A stretch of DNA of 48,841 bases from an uncultured Eggerthella sp. (lineage in GTDB: Bacteria > Actinomycetota > Coriobacteriia > Coriobacteriales > Eggerthellaceae). The notes under the pieces are model-generated. The model was not told where the DNA came from. It did no database searches and worked only from the letters and a program-made list of their open reading frames with translations. Positions 23,219 through 31,352 of the stretch are shown piece by piece (positions within the stretch are counted from its first letter, which is position 1; each line of letters starts with the position of its first letter). Where the stretch lies: assembly GCA_900542065.1 (NCBI GenBank), contig UQLU01000012.1, positions 1 through 48,841 of the forward strand, read 5' to 3'. A program made the position numbers and the translations under genes.

Positions 23219-25111
23219 CTATCGGATAAACATTGCATCACCAAAAGAAAGCATGCGGTACTTGCGTTTAATTGCATGACGGTATGCTTTCATGATGTTG
23301 TCGCGCGTAGAAAATGCCGAGACAAGCATCATGAGTGTAGAGCGTGGCACGTGAAAATTCGTGATAAGCGCGTCTACTACTTTGAATTCGTAGCCAGGCA
23401 GAATATAGAGGCTGGTCGCCTCACGATCGCGCGCAATAAGTCCCTGCTCCGCATCCCAAGCGGATTCAAGACTGCGTACGCTTGTGGTGCCGACGGCAAT
23501 TACGCGACCGCCTTGTTCTTTTGTGCGCTTAATAGCATCAACCGTGCGTTGAGGAACGGTATAACGCTCGGTATGAATTTGATGATCACGCGGATTATCC
23601 TCTTCAACAATGCGGAAGGTATCAAGTCCTACTTCTAAGTGGACGGTTTCCCAACCGATACCTTTTGCCTTAATGTCCTCAATCAGCTCAGGCGTGAAAT
23701 GAAGTCCCGCAGTTGGAGCAGCAGCGGATCGCTCTTCATGGGAATAAACGGTTTGGTAGAGCTCTTCGTCACCTGCGTAGTTTTTGATGTAGGGAGGCAG
23801 TGGCGTGTGGCCTACCGCATGAAGTGCTTCGTCGAGGGAAGGCAGGGCAGTGCTGAGTCGAACAAGACGCTCGCCTTTTTGAGCTCCTTCGACCCAATCG
23901 ATAACCTCGGCGCTTAAAACAACGTTTTCAGTTGAAGACGAAGCAGGGTCTGAAGACGAAGTAGGGTCTGGAGACGAAGTAGGATCCGAAGATGAAACAA
24001 AGTCCACAACAGCACCTGGCTTTAAGCGTTTACCTGGGCGAACAAGCGCTTCCCATGTTGCAGATTGATTGGTACGTTCCAGTTCTTGCTTGGCTTCTCG
24101 CAGCAAGAAAACCTCTGCCGCACCACCAGTGCCGCGCTTGTGGCCAATCAAACGCGCTGGCATGACACGTGTTTCGTTGGCGACAAGTAAGTCTCCAGGT
24201 TGCAGATAATCAATGATGTCCTTGAAAATCTTATCCTCAAGCGTGCCTGTATCGCGCTTCATAACGAGTAGTCTACATTCATCGCGAATAGGAGCAGGCT
24301 CTTGGGCGATTAGTTCTTCGGGCAATTCGTAATCGAAATCATCAGTGGTCAATGCTTGCAACTTAGCTCTTCTTTCTTCTTCTTTTTTCTTTTTGCGAGC
24401 AGCTTTGCGTGCCGCGCGCTCAGCAGCGGCTTCTTTGTTGGAATACGCACAGCCGCAATAATTCTGGCGATACATTCCTAAATCGCGACTACGTTTAGTC
24501 GCATTGGGATAATACGGACGAAAGTCTTCGAAAAGTGCGGTAAGTCCATCATAATGCGCTGCTGCACGCTCTAATTCCTCTTTGATTATTGAAGTGTATT
24601 GGTAGGGGCTCACGCTTAGCGTGGTGCCGATGGCATCGAAGCCGTGCTCGTGCGCATAGCGAGCCAGTTCCTCAAGGCGCAAACGATAGCATGCTCGGCA
24701 GCGATTATCTCGGTCGCTATATAAATGTGCGAATTTGGGGTCGCGTGCGGGGTCGAATTCGGGATCGATACCCGTATCGAATTCGGGGTCGGCACCAGGA
24801 CATGCCGCGTCAGTGTCACTAGAGGCGTTGCCTGCCGAATCAGCTAACCTCGTGGCTAACCTCGCGGGATCAGGATGCCACGAAGCGCGTACTGCTTCCT
24901 GCCAGCGGTCTGGTTCGTAAGGTCCCTCTATAACAGGAATGCCCTGAGAGCGCGCCCATTCAAGAAGCGTGGATAGACGATGCTGATACTCATCGGCAGG
25001 TGCGATATTGGAATTCATGTATGCAATTGTGATATCGTGACCCGCCGCTTGCAGTAATCTAACAGGCTCAAGCGAGCATGGTCCACAACATGCATGAAGT
25101 AGTAATTTCAT
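23219..25111 (-). CDS. queA: Fused epoxyqueuosine reductase QueH and tRNA ribosyltransferase-isomerase QueA
   Basis: 630 aa. Residues 1-230 are QueH: HACCGPC at 6-12, NRCRACYRLRL near 132, YCGCAYS near 220 give the Cys ligands. A Lys/Arg/Glu-rich linker (about 225-250) leads to QueA (TTDDFDYELPEELIAQEP to the end; ANETRVMPARL, TAGLHFTPEL, VGTTSVRSLES, TNFHVPRSTLMMLVSAF). Known: QueA makes epoxyqueuosine at tRNA position 34, and QueH reduces it to queuosine, so two consecutive steps are fused. Two in-frame repeat insertions lie at about 104-127 and 372-393. AAAGGAG lies 14 bases before the start, slightly far. Confidence 0.93.
   Translation of the reverse strand: MKLLLHACCGPCSLEPVRLLQAAGHDITIAYMNSNIAPADEYQHRLSTLLEWARSQGIPVIEGPYEPDRWQEAVRASWHPDPARLATRLADSAGNASSDTDAACPGADPEFDTGIDPEFDPARDPKFAHLYSDRDNRCRACYRLRLEELARYAHEHGFDAIGTTLSVSPYQYTSIIKEELERAAAHYDGLTALFEDFRPYYPNATKRSRDLGMYRQNYCGCAYSNKEAAAERAARKAARKKKKEEERRAKLQALTTDDFDYELPEELIAQEPAPIRDECRLLVMKRDTGTLEDKIFKDIIDYLQPGDLLVANETRVMPARLIGHKRGTGGAAEVFLLREAKQELERTNQSATWEALVRPGKRLKPGAVVDFVSSSDPTSSPDPTSSSDPASSSTENVVLSAEVIDWVEGAQKGERLVRLSTALPSLDEALHAVGHTPLPPYIKNYAGDEELYQTVYSHEERSAAAPTAGLHFTPELIEDIKAKGIGWETVHLEVGLDTFRIVEEDNPRDHQIHTERYTVPQRTVDAIKRTKEQGGRVIAVGTTSVRSLESAWDAEQGLIARDREATSLYILPGYEFKVVDALITNFHVPRSTLMMLVSAFSTRDNIMKAYRHAIKRKYRMLSFGDAMFIR
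23934..23998 (-). repeat. In-frame 18-bp tandem repeat within the QueA domain
   Basis: On the plus strand: GAAGACGAAGCAGGGTCT (23934), GAAGACGAAGTAGGGTCT (23952), GGAGACGAAGTAGGATCC (23970), then a partial GAAGATGAAAC. Only one to four differences between units, so this array is young. It encodes SSDPTS-type hexapeptides. Confidence 0.9.
24731..24802 (-). repeat. In-frame 24-bp tandem repeat within the QueH domain
   Basis: Three 24-base units start at 24731, 24755 and 24779, each opening GAATT(T/C)GGG(G/A)TCG. They encode DPEF/DPKF-containing octapeptides (DPEFDTGI, DPEFDPAR, DPKFAHLY). Confidence 0.85.
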
Positions 25112-25290
25112 AGGTTCGTCTTTCGCTCCTTTCGGCGTACTCTATACTAGCATCTGATTAAAAAATCGACTCGACAAACAAAAACGGCTCAATAAACAAA
25201 ATTGAATCGAAGACTCACTGCGAATCGATAAAAACTGTCACGATAGGACATGAAAGATAACTAGGTTTTACTCAGGAGGGAAGACCCATA

Positions 25291-26145
25291 ATGCCCACGA
25301 CATCTCAACGAGCTTATAAGGCGGTTTTCTTTGACTTAGACGGAACGCTGCTTCCTGTAGATATGGACACATTTTTGCAAGCGTATTTTAAAGCGCTGGG
25401 AAAGTATGCGGCCGAACATGGTCAGGAGCCAAAGCAGTTTACCGACGCGCTCAACAAAGGCGTGTTTGCCATGATCAAAGAAGAAGGCGGGCGAAACGAC
25501 GAGCGCTTTTGGCAGACGTTTTGTGCGGTTTTAGGCATCGACGAAAGTGAAATGCCAGCTTACGAGCAGTTGATGGAGGGTTTCTACAATACCGCTTTTG
25601 ACGAATTGGGCGCACTTATTACTCCAACGCCAGAATCGGCGAAAGTAATTAACCTTTTGAAAGAAAAGGGATATCGCCTGTATTTAACCACGATGCCGCT
25701 TTTTCCTCGTATTGCGGTGGAAAAGCGTGTTCAGTGGGCAGGCTGTGATCCACAGGCTTTTGAGCGTATTACCACCTATGATAATTCCACGAGCACCAAG
25801 CCTCATCTAGCGTACTATCGCGAAAATGTCGAAGCGATTGGCTTGAAGCCTGAAGAGATTTTAATGGTGGGCAACAACACTCGCGAAGATCTGTCTGCTA
25901 TGCAGCTGGGCTTGGATGGTTATTTGGTAACTGATTGGTTGTTGAATCCTGATGGCTTTGATATTGATTCGGTTAAGCACGGATCGATGGCGGATTTCCT
26001 GAAGTTTGTTGAAGGTCTGCCAAAGTGCGAAAATGCGGCAGAAAGCGAAGGTATGGATGCGGCGGCAAACGCCGTAGAAGCCGATGCGGCAGAAAGCGCA
26101 GAGGCAGAGACCAAGACCGAGACAACCACAGGACGTGATGCGTAG
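25291..26145 (+). CDS. HAD-superfamily hydrolase
   Basis: 284 aa; RBS CTCAGGAGGGAAGACCC. Motif I VFFDLDGTLLP, motif II LYLTTMP, motif III Lys in STKPHLAYY, motif IV MVGNNTREDLSAMQLG. Mg-dependent phosphohydrolase of the Cof/GPH-like group; substrate unknown. The last about 40 residues are an Ala/Glu-rich low-complexity tail. The stop shares one base with the tgt start, so translation is probably coupled. Confidence 0.9.
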   Translation: MPTTSQRAYKAVFFDLDGTLLPVDMDTFLQAYFKALGKYAAEHGQEPKQFTDALNKGVFAMIKEEGGRNDERFWQTFCAVLGIDESEMPAYEQLMEGFYNTAFDELGALITPTPESAKVINLLKEKGYRLYLTTMPLFPRIAVEKRVQWAGCDPQAFERITTYDNSTSTKPHLAYYRENVEAIGLKPEEILMVGNNTREDLSAMQLGLDGYLVTDWLLNPDGFDIDSVKHGSMADFLKFVEGLPKCENAAESEGMDAAANAVEADAAESAEAETKTETTTGRDA

Positions 26146-27290
26146 TGGCGCTTTTCGATTTCACGTTAGAAGCGCAGTCTGGCCATGCACGTGCTGGTCT
26201 ATTCGAAACAGCTCACGGCACAGTGCGCACTCCACTGTTTATGCCTGTGGGCACGAGCGCGACGGTCAAAGGTATTCGTCCGCAGATGCTCAAAGAGCTA
26301 GGTGCGCAGATCGTACTTTCAAACACCTATCATCTGTCACTGCGTCCAGGGGCAGACCTTATTGCTGAGGCAGGCGGTCTTCATAAATTCATGGCCTACG
26401 ATGGTCCAATCCTTACCGACTCCGGTGGATTTCAGATTTTTTCGTTGGCAGATACCTTAAAGCTCGATGACGATGGCGTAACGTTTTCATCTATCTACGA
26501 CGGCAGCAAAATTCGTTGGACTCCAGAAACCAACATGGACATCCAGCAGAAGTTGGGCGCCGATATTATTATGCAGCTGGATCAATGTCCGCCTTATCCT
26601 GCGACGCGCGAATTCGTGCAGCGCGCGGTAGATTTGTCGTCTGCCTGGGCGAAGCGCTGTTTGGCCGCTCATACTCGAGAAGATCAGGCACTTTTTGCAA
26701 TCTGTCAGGGCGGTATGAATTTGGATATGCGCCTAGAATCTATTCGCCGTTTGAAGGAAATCAGCGACGAAAGCGTGCGCAGCGGCCACAAGGACTTCAA
26801 GGGTTTTGGTATTGGTGGCTATTCGGTAGGCGAAGATCACGAAGTTATGTTCGAAACGCTCGGCGATGTTGCGCGCACCTGTCCTGAGAATAAGCCTCGC
26901 TATGTAATGGGGGTAGGCAATCCCACCACGCTCGTTCGTGCAGTTCACGAAGGTGTGGATATGTTTGACTGCGTACTGCCAACGCGAACCGCTCGTATGG
27001 GAACGGCGTTTTCGTCCCAGGGCCGCATGAATATGCGTAACGCCCGCTTTATCCATGACTTTGGTCCGCTGGATGAAAAGTGTACGTGTCCTACCTGTCA
27101 GACTCACAGTCGCTCATATATCAGGCACTTGGTGAAGCAAAACGAAATGCTGGGTAGTGTTTTGCTGAGTATTCATAACCTACATTTCCTGATTGATTTG
27201 ATGAATCGCGCGCGTGAAGCAATTCTGCAAGATGCGTACGAGGATTTCTATCAGGAATGGATGCACTCACCAGCAGCGCAGGATTACTAA
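26145..27290 (+). CDS. tgt: tRNA-guanine transglycosylase
   Basis: 381 aa. GTG start at 26145. TDSGGFQIFSL carries the substrate-binding Asp; FDCVLPTRTARMG carries the nucleophile; CTCPTCQTHSRSYIRHL is the zinc site. Known: exchanges G34 for preQ1 in Asp, Asn, His and Tyr tRNAs. It works directly upstream of QueA and QueH, encoded on the opposite strand nearby, so three late queuosine steps are clustered. Confidence 0.97.
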   Translation: MALFDFTLEAQSGHARAGLFETAHGTVRTPLFMPVGTSATVKGIRPQMLKELGAQIVLSNTYHLSLRPGADLIAEAGGLHKFMAYDGPILTDSGGFQIFSLADTLKLDDDGVTFSSIYDGSKIRWTPETNMDIQQKLGADIIMQLDQCPPYPATREFVQRAVDLSSAWAKRCLAAHTREDQALFAICQGGMNLDMRLESIRRLKEISDESVRSGHKDFKGFGIGGYSVGEDHEVMFETLGDVARTCPENKPRYVMGVGNPTTLVRAVHEGVDMFDCVLPTRTARMGTAFSSQGRMNMRNARFIHDFGPLDEKCTCPTCQTHSRSYIRHLVKQNEMLGSVLLSIHNLHFLIDLMNRAREAILQDAYEDFYQEWMHSPAAQDY

Positions 27291-27345
27291 GTTGCTTCAA
27301 ATTGCATGGCTTTTAGCTGCAGTTTTTATAGAAGTAACAACAGGT

Positions 27346-27375
27346 TAACGATTAACGAGCTATTATTAATCGTTA
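27346..27375. promoter_or_regulatory. Perfect inverted repeat upstream of secDF
   Basis: TAACGATTAA and TTAATCGTTA are perfect 10-base arms around a 10-base spacer (CGAGCTATTA), between tgt and secDF. It could be an operator or a weak hairpin in the secDF leader; no T tract follows. Confidence 0.5.
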
Positions 27376-27421
27376 CTGTACTTTTAAATAACTTCTCTTT
27401 GTATTTGCAAGAAGGAAAACT

Positions 27422-30412
27422 ATGGCCGAGACACCGAAAAAAGAAACAGAAGGCGAAGAAGTAAAGCGCGACGCTGAAGAGGCTGCAACTGATAATGCAG
27501 CCGAAGAGGTAAAAGTCGTTGAGGAAAAAGCTACTCAACCGAGTGCTGCTAAAACTGAAGATAAAGCAGTAAAGCGTGATGCCAAGGCGAAAGCGAAAGC
27601 GCGTGATGCGAAAACAAAGGAAAAGGCTCGCGCAGAGCGCAAACGCGAAAAGGATCGCGCCCGCGCGCAGCGTGCTAATGCCGCTGCAGCAAAACAGCGC
27701 AAGAAGGATCGCGAACGTCGCATAAAGCAAGCAGGCGGTGGCGGTAACTCGAATCGTCGTAACATGTGGCTTTTGATTGTTACGACGCTTTTGGTTATCG
27801 CTTCGGTATTTATGTTTATGCCGCCACAAGACAAGATCAATCAGGGTCTGGACATTCAGGGCGGTCTTTCGGTTGTTCTTACCGCGCAGGGTACCGATGG
27901 TCATGAGGTAACCCAGGAAGACATGGAAAAGTCGCGCGCAATTATTGAATCGCGCGTTAATGCCTTGGGTGCATCTGAGGCAACAGTTCAGGTTCAGGGC
28001 ACGGACCAAATTTTGGTTCAGATTCCTGGTCTTTCCGATACTGAAACGGCATTAGAAACCATTGGCAAAACAGGTAAATTGGAATTCGCTCGTGCTGATT
28101 CCTTTACCGATGAAGCTGATCAAACCGCTATTGCTAACGGTACTTACGTGCAGCAAGGCGTGATCACTGACGATATGGGCAACCAGTTCCCATCAGATGA
28201 AATGCAGTATCTCAGCGTGAGCGGATCCTATACGCCTCTTATTACGGGCGAAAACATCACGCGCGTAACAGTGGATAAGGAATCAGAAACCAGTAATTAT
28301 TACGCTGTTAATTTGACACTTGATAACGAAGGCACCGAAGCGTTTGCTCAGGCGACGCGCGAATTGGCTCCTACCAACGGTCAGATTGTTATTGTTTTGG
28401 ACGGCCAGATTCAGTCAGCTCCTGCCGTTCAGTCTGAAATCACGGGTGGTCAGGTTGCTATTACGGGCGGCTATTCACTCGAAGAGGCTCAGTCCTTGCA
28501 GACCGTTCTTGAATCTGGTTCGTTGCCCGTAAGTTTCCACTACGAACAGAGCCAGGTAGTTGGACCTACACTTGGTCAAGATGCATTGATGAGCGGTCTT
28601 CTGGTTGCAATTCTCGGCTTGACGCTGGTTATTCTGTACCTGATCTGCTTCTATCGCGGTCTTGGTCTTTTGACGGCAGCAGCCATGGTGGTATTTGCTA
28701 TCTTCTATCTTGGTTTGCTGGCGACGCTTTCTGCGTTTGGTTTATTCTCGCTTTCTTTGGCAGGTATTGCAGGTATCGTTCTTACCATTGGTATGGCGGC
28801 CGACTCGTCCATTCTGGTTTTGGAGCGTTTCCGTGAAGAAATACGAATGGGACGAAGTGTGCGCGCTGCTTCCATCACAGGTGTTCGCCACGGTATTGAA
28901 ACCTCTATCGACGCTGACTTGGTAACGTTGGTATCCGCGCTGACTTTGTTCTTCTTGGCAAGCGCATCCGTCAAGGGCTTCGGTATGACGTTGGCGTTGG
29001 GTATTATGTGCGACATCGTAATGATGCTGCTTTTGAAAGCGCCACTTATTCGCTTGTTGGCTCCAAAGGTTATTGCTCGTCATCCAGGATTCTGGGGTAT
29101 TAAGGACTGCGAAGAAGCTGCTCCTGTATATGCTGAACTTACCGAAACGACGCTTGCTCCCGATGAGGTTTTGCGCCCTGATAAGGCACTGGGCAAGGGT
29201 GCGAAGGGCGCTGCGAACGCCGCCGCAAATGCCACTGCAGCTACGGATCAGCCTTCGACCGATATTCTTAAGTCGTATACGCATAAGACTTTGGATCAGT
29301 TGAAGGGTCGCTTCTTGCGTCGCGATATTAACTTTATGGGCGTGCGCAAAATTCTGCTTTCCCTTTCAGCGGCACTGATCGTTCTTTCTGTTGCAGTGGT
29401 GGGCATTAAGGGTGTTCAGTTCGGTATCGAATTTGTGGGCGGTACTTCGATTGCATTCCACAACACGGGAGATATTTCTATTGAAGACATGCGTGCAGCT
29501 TGCGCTGATGCGGGCGAGCCTGAAGCAGTGGTTCAGACTACCAACGCTGACGGATCGGCAGGTTTCTTAGTTCGCACCACTAATACTTCTCCTGAAGATG
29601 CTGCTACAACGGCAAACCAAATCGCAAGCGATTTGGGTATTTCAACCGATAGTTTCGAGGTAAACACCGTAGGTCCTGACTGGGGCGCTGGCGTAATTCA
29701 GTCTTCGGCCATTGCGTTTGCGGTATCGCTGCTGTTGATTATTGCCTACATTGCAATTCGTTTCGAATACAAGATGGGTATTATGGCGGTTGTGGCATTG
29801 CTGCACGATCTCATAATTGTGGTTGGTATTTATGCGTTGGTTGGTCGCGAAATTACGCCAAACATGGTAGCGGCTCTGCTTACCATTTTGGGTTATTCGC
29901 TCTACGACACCGTTGTTGTATTCCACCGTATTAACGACAACATGAAGGAGTCTTCACTGAAGTGCACCTTCATGTCTATGGCAAACCACTCCATCAACCA
30001 GGTATTTATTCGTACGATCAACACCACGCTGACCTCGTTCGTGCCCGTATTTGGCATGTTGCTGTTCGGCGGCGAAACGCTGAAGGACTTCGCGTTTGCT
30101 ATGGCGGTCGGTTTGATTGCTGGTTCGTATTCGTCTATTGCGGTAGCAACTCCGCTTTACGCTATGTGGAAGTCTCGCGAGCCAAAGAATGCCAAGTTGA
30201 TAAAGAAATATGGTTCCGACGTCCAGTTGTTCACCTTTGCTTCTACGCTGCCACCTGCTTCTAACGAAGAAGCAAAAGCTGCAGTAGCGGCAGGGGAAGT
30301 TGCGGCAAACAAGGAAACGGTAGCGGCAAACGAAGCTGCAAAATCAGCTTCGAAAGCATCGAATAGCTCAGCAGGTAATTCTGCTTCTCATAACCGCAAA
30401 AGGAGGAAGTAA
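27422..30412 (+). CDS. secDF: SecD-SecF fusion, protein export accessory
   Basis: 996 aa. The first about 112 residues are an unusual Lys/Arg/Glu/Ala-rich cytoplasmic extension. SecD half: DKINQGLDIQGGLSVVL, extracellular P1 region, then MAADSSILVLERFREEI. SecF half: GVQFGIEFVGGTSIAF, then YSLYDTVVVFHRINDN. About 12 membrane helices. A linker with Ala-rich sequence joins the halves. Known: proton-driven chaperone aiding late Sec export. Next to tgt as in many genomes, but no yajC is present here. Confidence 0.95.
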   Translation: MAETPKKETEGEEVKRDAEEAATDNAAEEVKVVEEKATQPSAAKTEDKAVKRDAKAKAKARDAKTKEKARAERKREKDRARAQRANAAAAKQRKKDRERRIKQAGGGGNSNRRNMWLLIVTTLLVIASVFMFMPPQDKINQGLDIQGGLSVVLTAQGTDGHEVTQEDMEKSRAIIESRVNALGASEATVQVQGTDQILVQIPGLSDTETALETIGKTGKLEFARADSFTDEADQTAIANGTYVQQGVITDDMGNQFPSDEMQYLSVSGSYTPLITGENITRVTVDKESETSNYYAVNLTLDNEGTEAFAQATRELAPTNGQIVIVLDGQIQSAPAVQSEITGGQVAITGGYSLEEAQSLQTVLESGSLPVSFHYEQSQVVGPTLGQDALMSGLLVAILGLTLVILYLICFYRGLGLLTAAAMVVFAIFYLGLLATLSAFGLFSLSLAGIAGIVLTIGMAADSSILVLERFREEIRMGRSVRAASITGVRHGIETSIDADLVTLVSALTLFFLASASVKGFGMTLALGIMCDIVMMLLLKAPLIRLLAPKVIARHPGFWGIKDCEEAAPVYAELTETTLAPDEVLRPDKALGKGAKGAANAAANATAATDQPSTDILKSYTHKTLDQLKGRFLRRDINFMGVRKILLSLSAALIVLSVAVVGIKGVQFGIEFVGGTSIAFHNTGDISIEDMRAACADAGEPEAVVQTTNADGSAGFLVRTTNTSPEDAATTANQIASDLGISTDSFEVNTVGPDWGAGVIQSSAIAFAVSLLLIIAYIAIRFEYKMGIMAVVALLHDLIIVVGIYALVGREITPNMVAALLTILGYSLYDTVVVFHRINDNMKESSLKCTFMSMANHSINQVFIRTINTTLTSFVPVFGMLLFGGETLKDFAFAMAVGLIAGSYSSIAVATPLYAMWKSREPKNAKLIKKYGSDVQLFTFASTLPPASNEEAKAAVAAGEVAANKETVAANEAAKSASKASNSSAGNSASHNRKRRK

Positions 30413-30732
30413 TGAGAGAAGGTAGCGCACCAAATTTTGCACCACCAGTAGAAGAAGGAACGGTATTTACGTTCCAGGATGAGTCGGGTGATACGGTAGA
30501 TCTGGAGTTTTTGGGTCTGATTATTCACCAGGATCGTCGTTATGGCTTCTTCTATAACGTGGGAGAAGGTTCTGAAGTAGGCGGATCGGGCGAAGTTACC
30601 GTTTTGGAGGTAACTGAACTTGACGAAGATGGTCAACCTGCTGGTTTTGAGCTGGTGCTCGACGACGCAATTGCTGCAGAAGTATATGACGACTTCAAGC
30701 ATGCAACGAAGGATTTGTACGACTTCGAATAG
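30412..30732 (+). CDS. DUF1292-family protein
   Basis: 106 aa. ATG 30412 overlaps the last base of the secDF stop (TAATG) and uses AGGAGGAAG as RBS, so it is coupled to secDF. VFTFQDESGDTVDLEFLGLI...DRRYGFFYN and an acidic C terminus (FELVLDDAIAAEVYDDFKHA) fit the DUF1292 pattern. No known function. Usually located near ruvX/alaS in Firmicutes, so this location differs. Confidence 0.72.
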   Translation: MREGSAPNFAPPVEEGTVFTFQDESGDTVDLEFLGLIIHQDRRYGFFYNVGEGSEVGGSGEVTVLEVTELDEDGQPAGFELVLDDAIAAEVYDDFKHATKDLYDFE

Positions 30733-30781
30733 TGCTTGCGCTTGACAGGCAGGCGCTTGATAAAACTAATTGCTCGAAAGT

Positions 30782-30898
30782 CAAAAGAGGGCCGAATGCA
30801 TTTTATGCATGTCGGTCCTCTTTTTTTGTACGGCGTTTCGTCACCTCGGGTAGTCTCCGAGAAAGGAGCTGCCCGACCTAGGCGGGACGCCGTTGATG
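30782..30898 (-). ncRNA. Candidate structured small RNA, minus strand
   Basis: On the minus strand, TGCTATAAT (30905-30913), a perfect extended -10, precedes a predicted start near 30898. Then ACGGCGT (30887-30893) and ACGCCGT (30830-30836) close a domain that contains a 12-bp stem with one bulge and a GAGAAA loop on the plus strand (30846-30857 with 30865-30876). The bidirectional hairpin at 30786-30820 followed by TTTT ends it. Length about 115 nt. No ORF. It does not show the SRP or RNase P signature sequences. Family not recognised. Confidence 0.5.
30786..30827. terminator. Bidirectional intrinsic terminator
   Basis: AGAGGGCCGAATGCA pairs with TGCATGTCGGTCCTCT (one wobble, one bulge), loop TTTTA, followed by TTTTTTT on the plus strand and TTTTG on the minus strand. 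It ends the secDF operon and, in reverse, the candidate small RNA. Confidence 0.88.
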
Positions 30899-31352
30899 GG
30901 TAAGATTATAGCAGCCTTTATGCATCACGTAAGAAGCGTATGGTTCATTTAGTAGTTGTTTTGTTGCATCTATCAGGCTCTTTAGGCGCTCCGCAGAGCC
31001 TAGTCATTTAAATGCTTTTTACAGCGCGTTGCTCCTCATTTTAAGGAAAAAGCAAACAGCGCGGCGTTCATTTTTTTGCGTCTATTGCGCGCCTAATTTG
31101 TACCGCTAAATGAATATTTTGTATCGCTCCCGAAATGCCGAATGTGTTTATGACACATATCTTATTAAACGTTACGAAACCCTTGGATATTTGCCTTAAC
31201 TCTTTAACCTAATGACCTGTATGTGTAGGTTTACTTCGCCTTATGCTGGATTCGCATTGTCTAGTTAGAGATACCTATCTTACAAGGTCGGTCTGGCAAG
31301 GTTGATCTGGATTCAGATTAATAAGGCGCAAAGAAGGTTATTCAAGTAACTT
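30899..31352. other. Intergenic region before the LCP gene
   Basis: No gene seen. Contents: the small-RNA promoter (30905-30913, minus); a hairpin AGGCTCT/AGAGCCT (30975-31001); a longer imperfect stem-loop at about 31023-31062 followed 10 bases later by seven T; two diverged copies of TTTGTAYCGCT (about 31097 and 31118), probably a short tandem repeat; and the palindrome ATGTGT/ACACAT (31142-31158). A promoter for the LCP gene must lie here but I cannot pin it down. Confidence 0.5.

Noticed and set aside
23189..23638. Open plus-strand frame of 149 codons at the queA end
   Set aside because: Antisense to conserved QueA residues, no RBS, composition typical of a shadow frame.
27326..28009. 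Open minus-strand frame of 227 codons over the secDF start
   Set aside because: Antisense of a Lys/Arg-rich coding region gives Leu/Phe/Cys-rich translation; no start signal. Shadow of secDF.
30830..30893. Signal recognition particle (4.5S) RNA
   Set aside because: The conserved GGAAG tetraloop region and flanking internal loops are absent on both strands.
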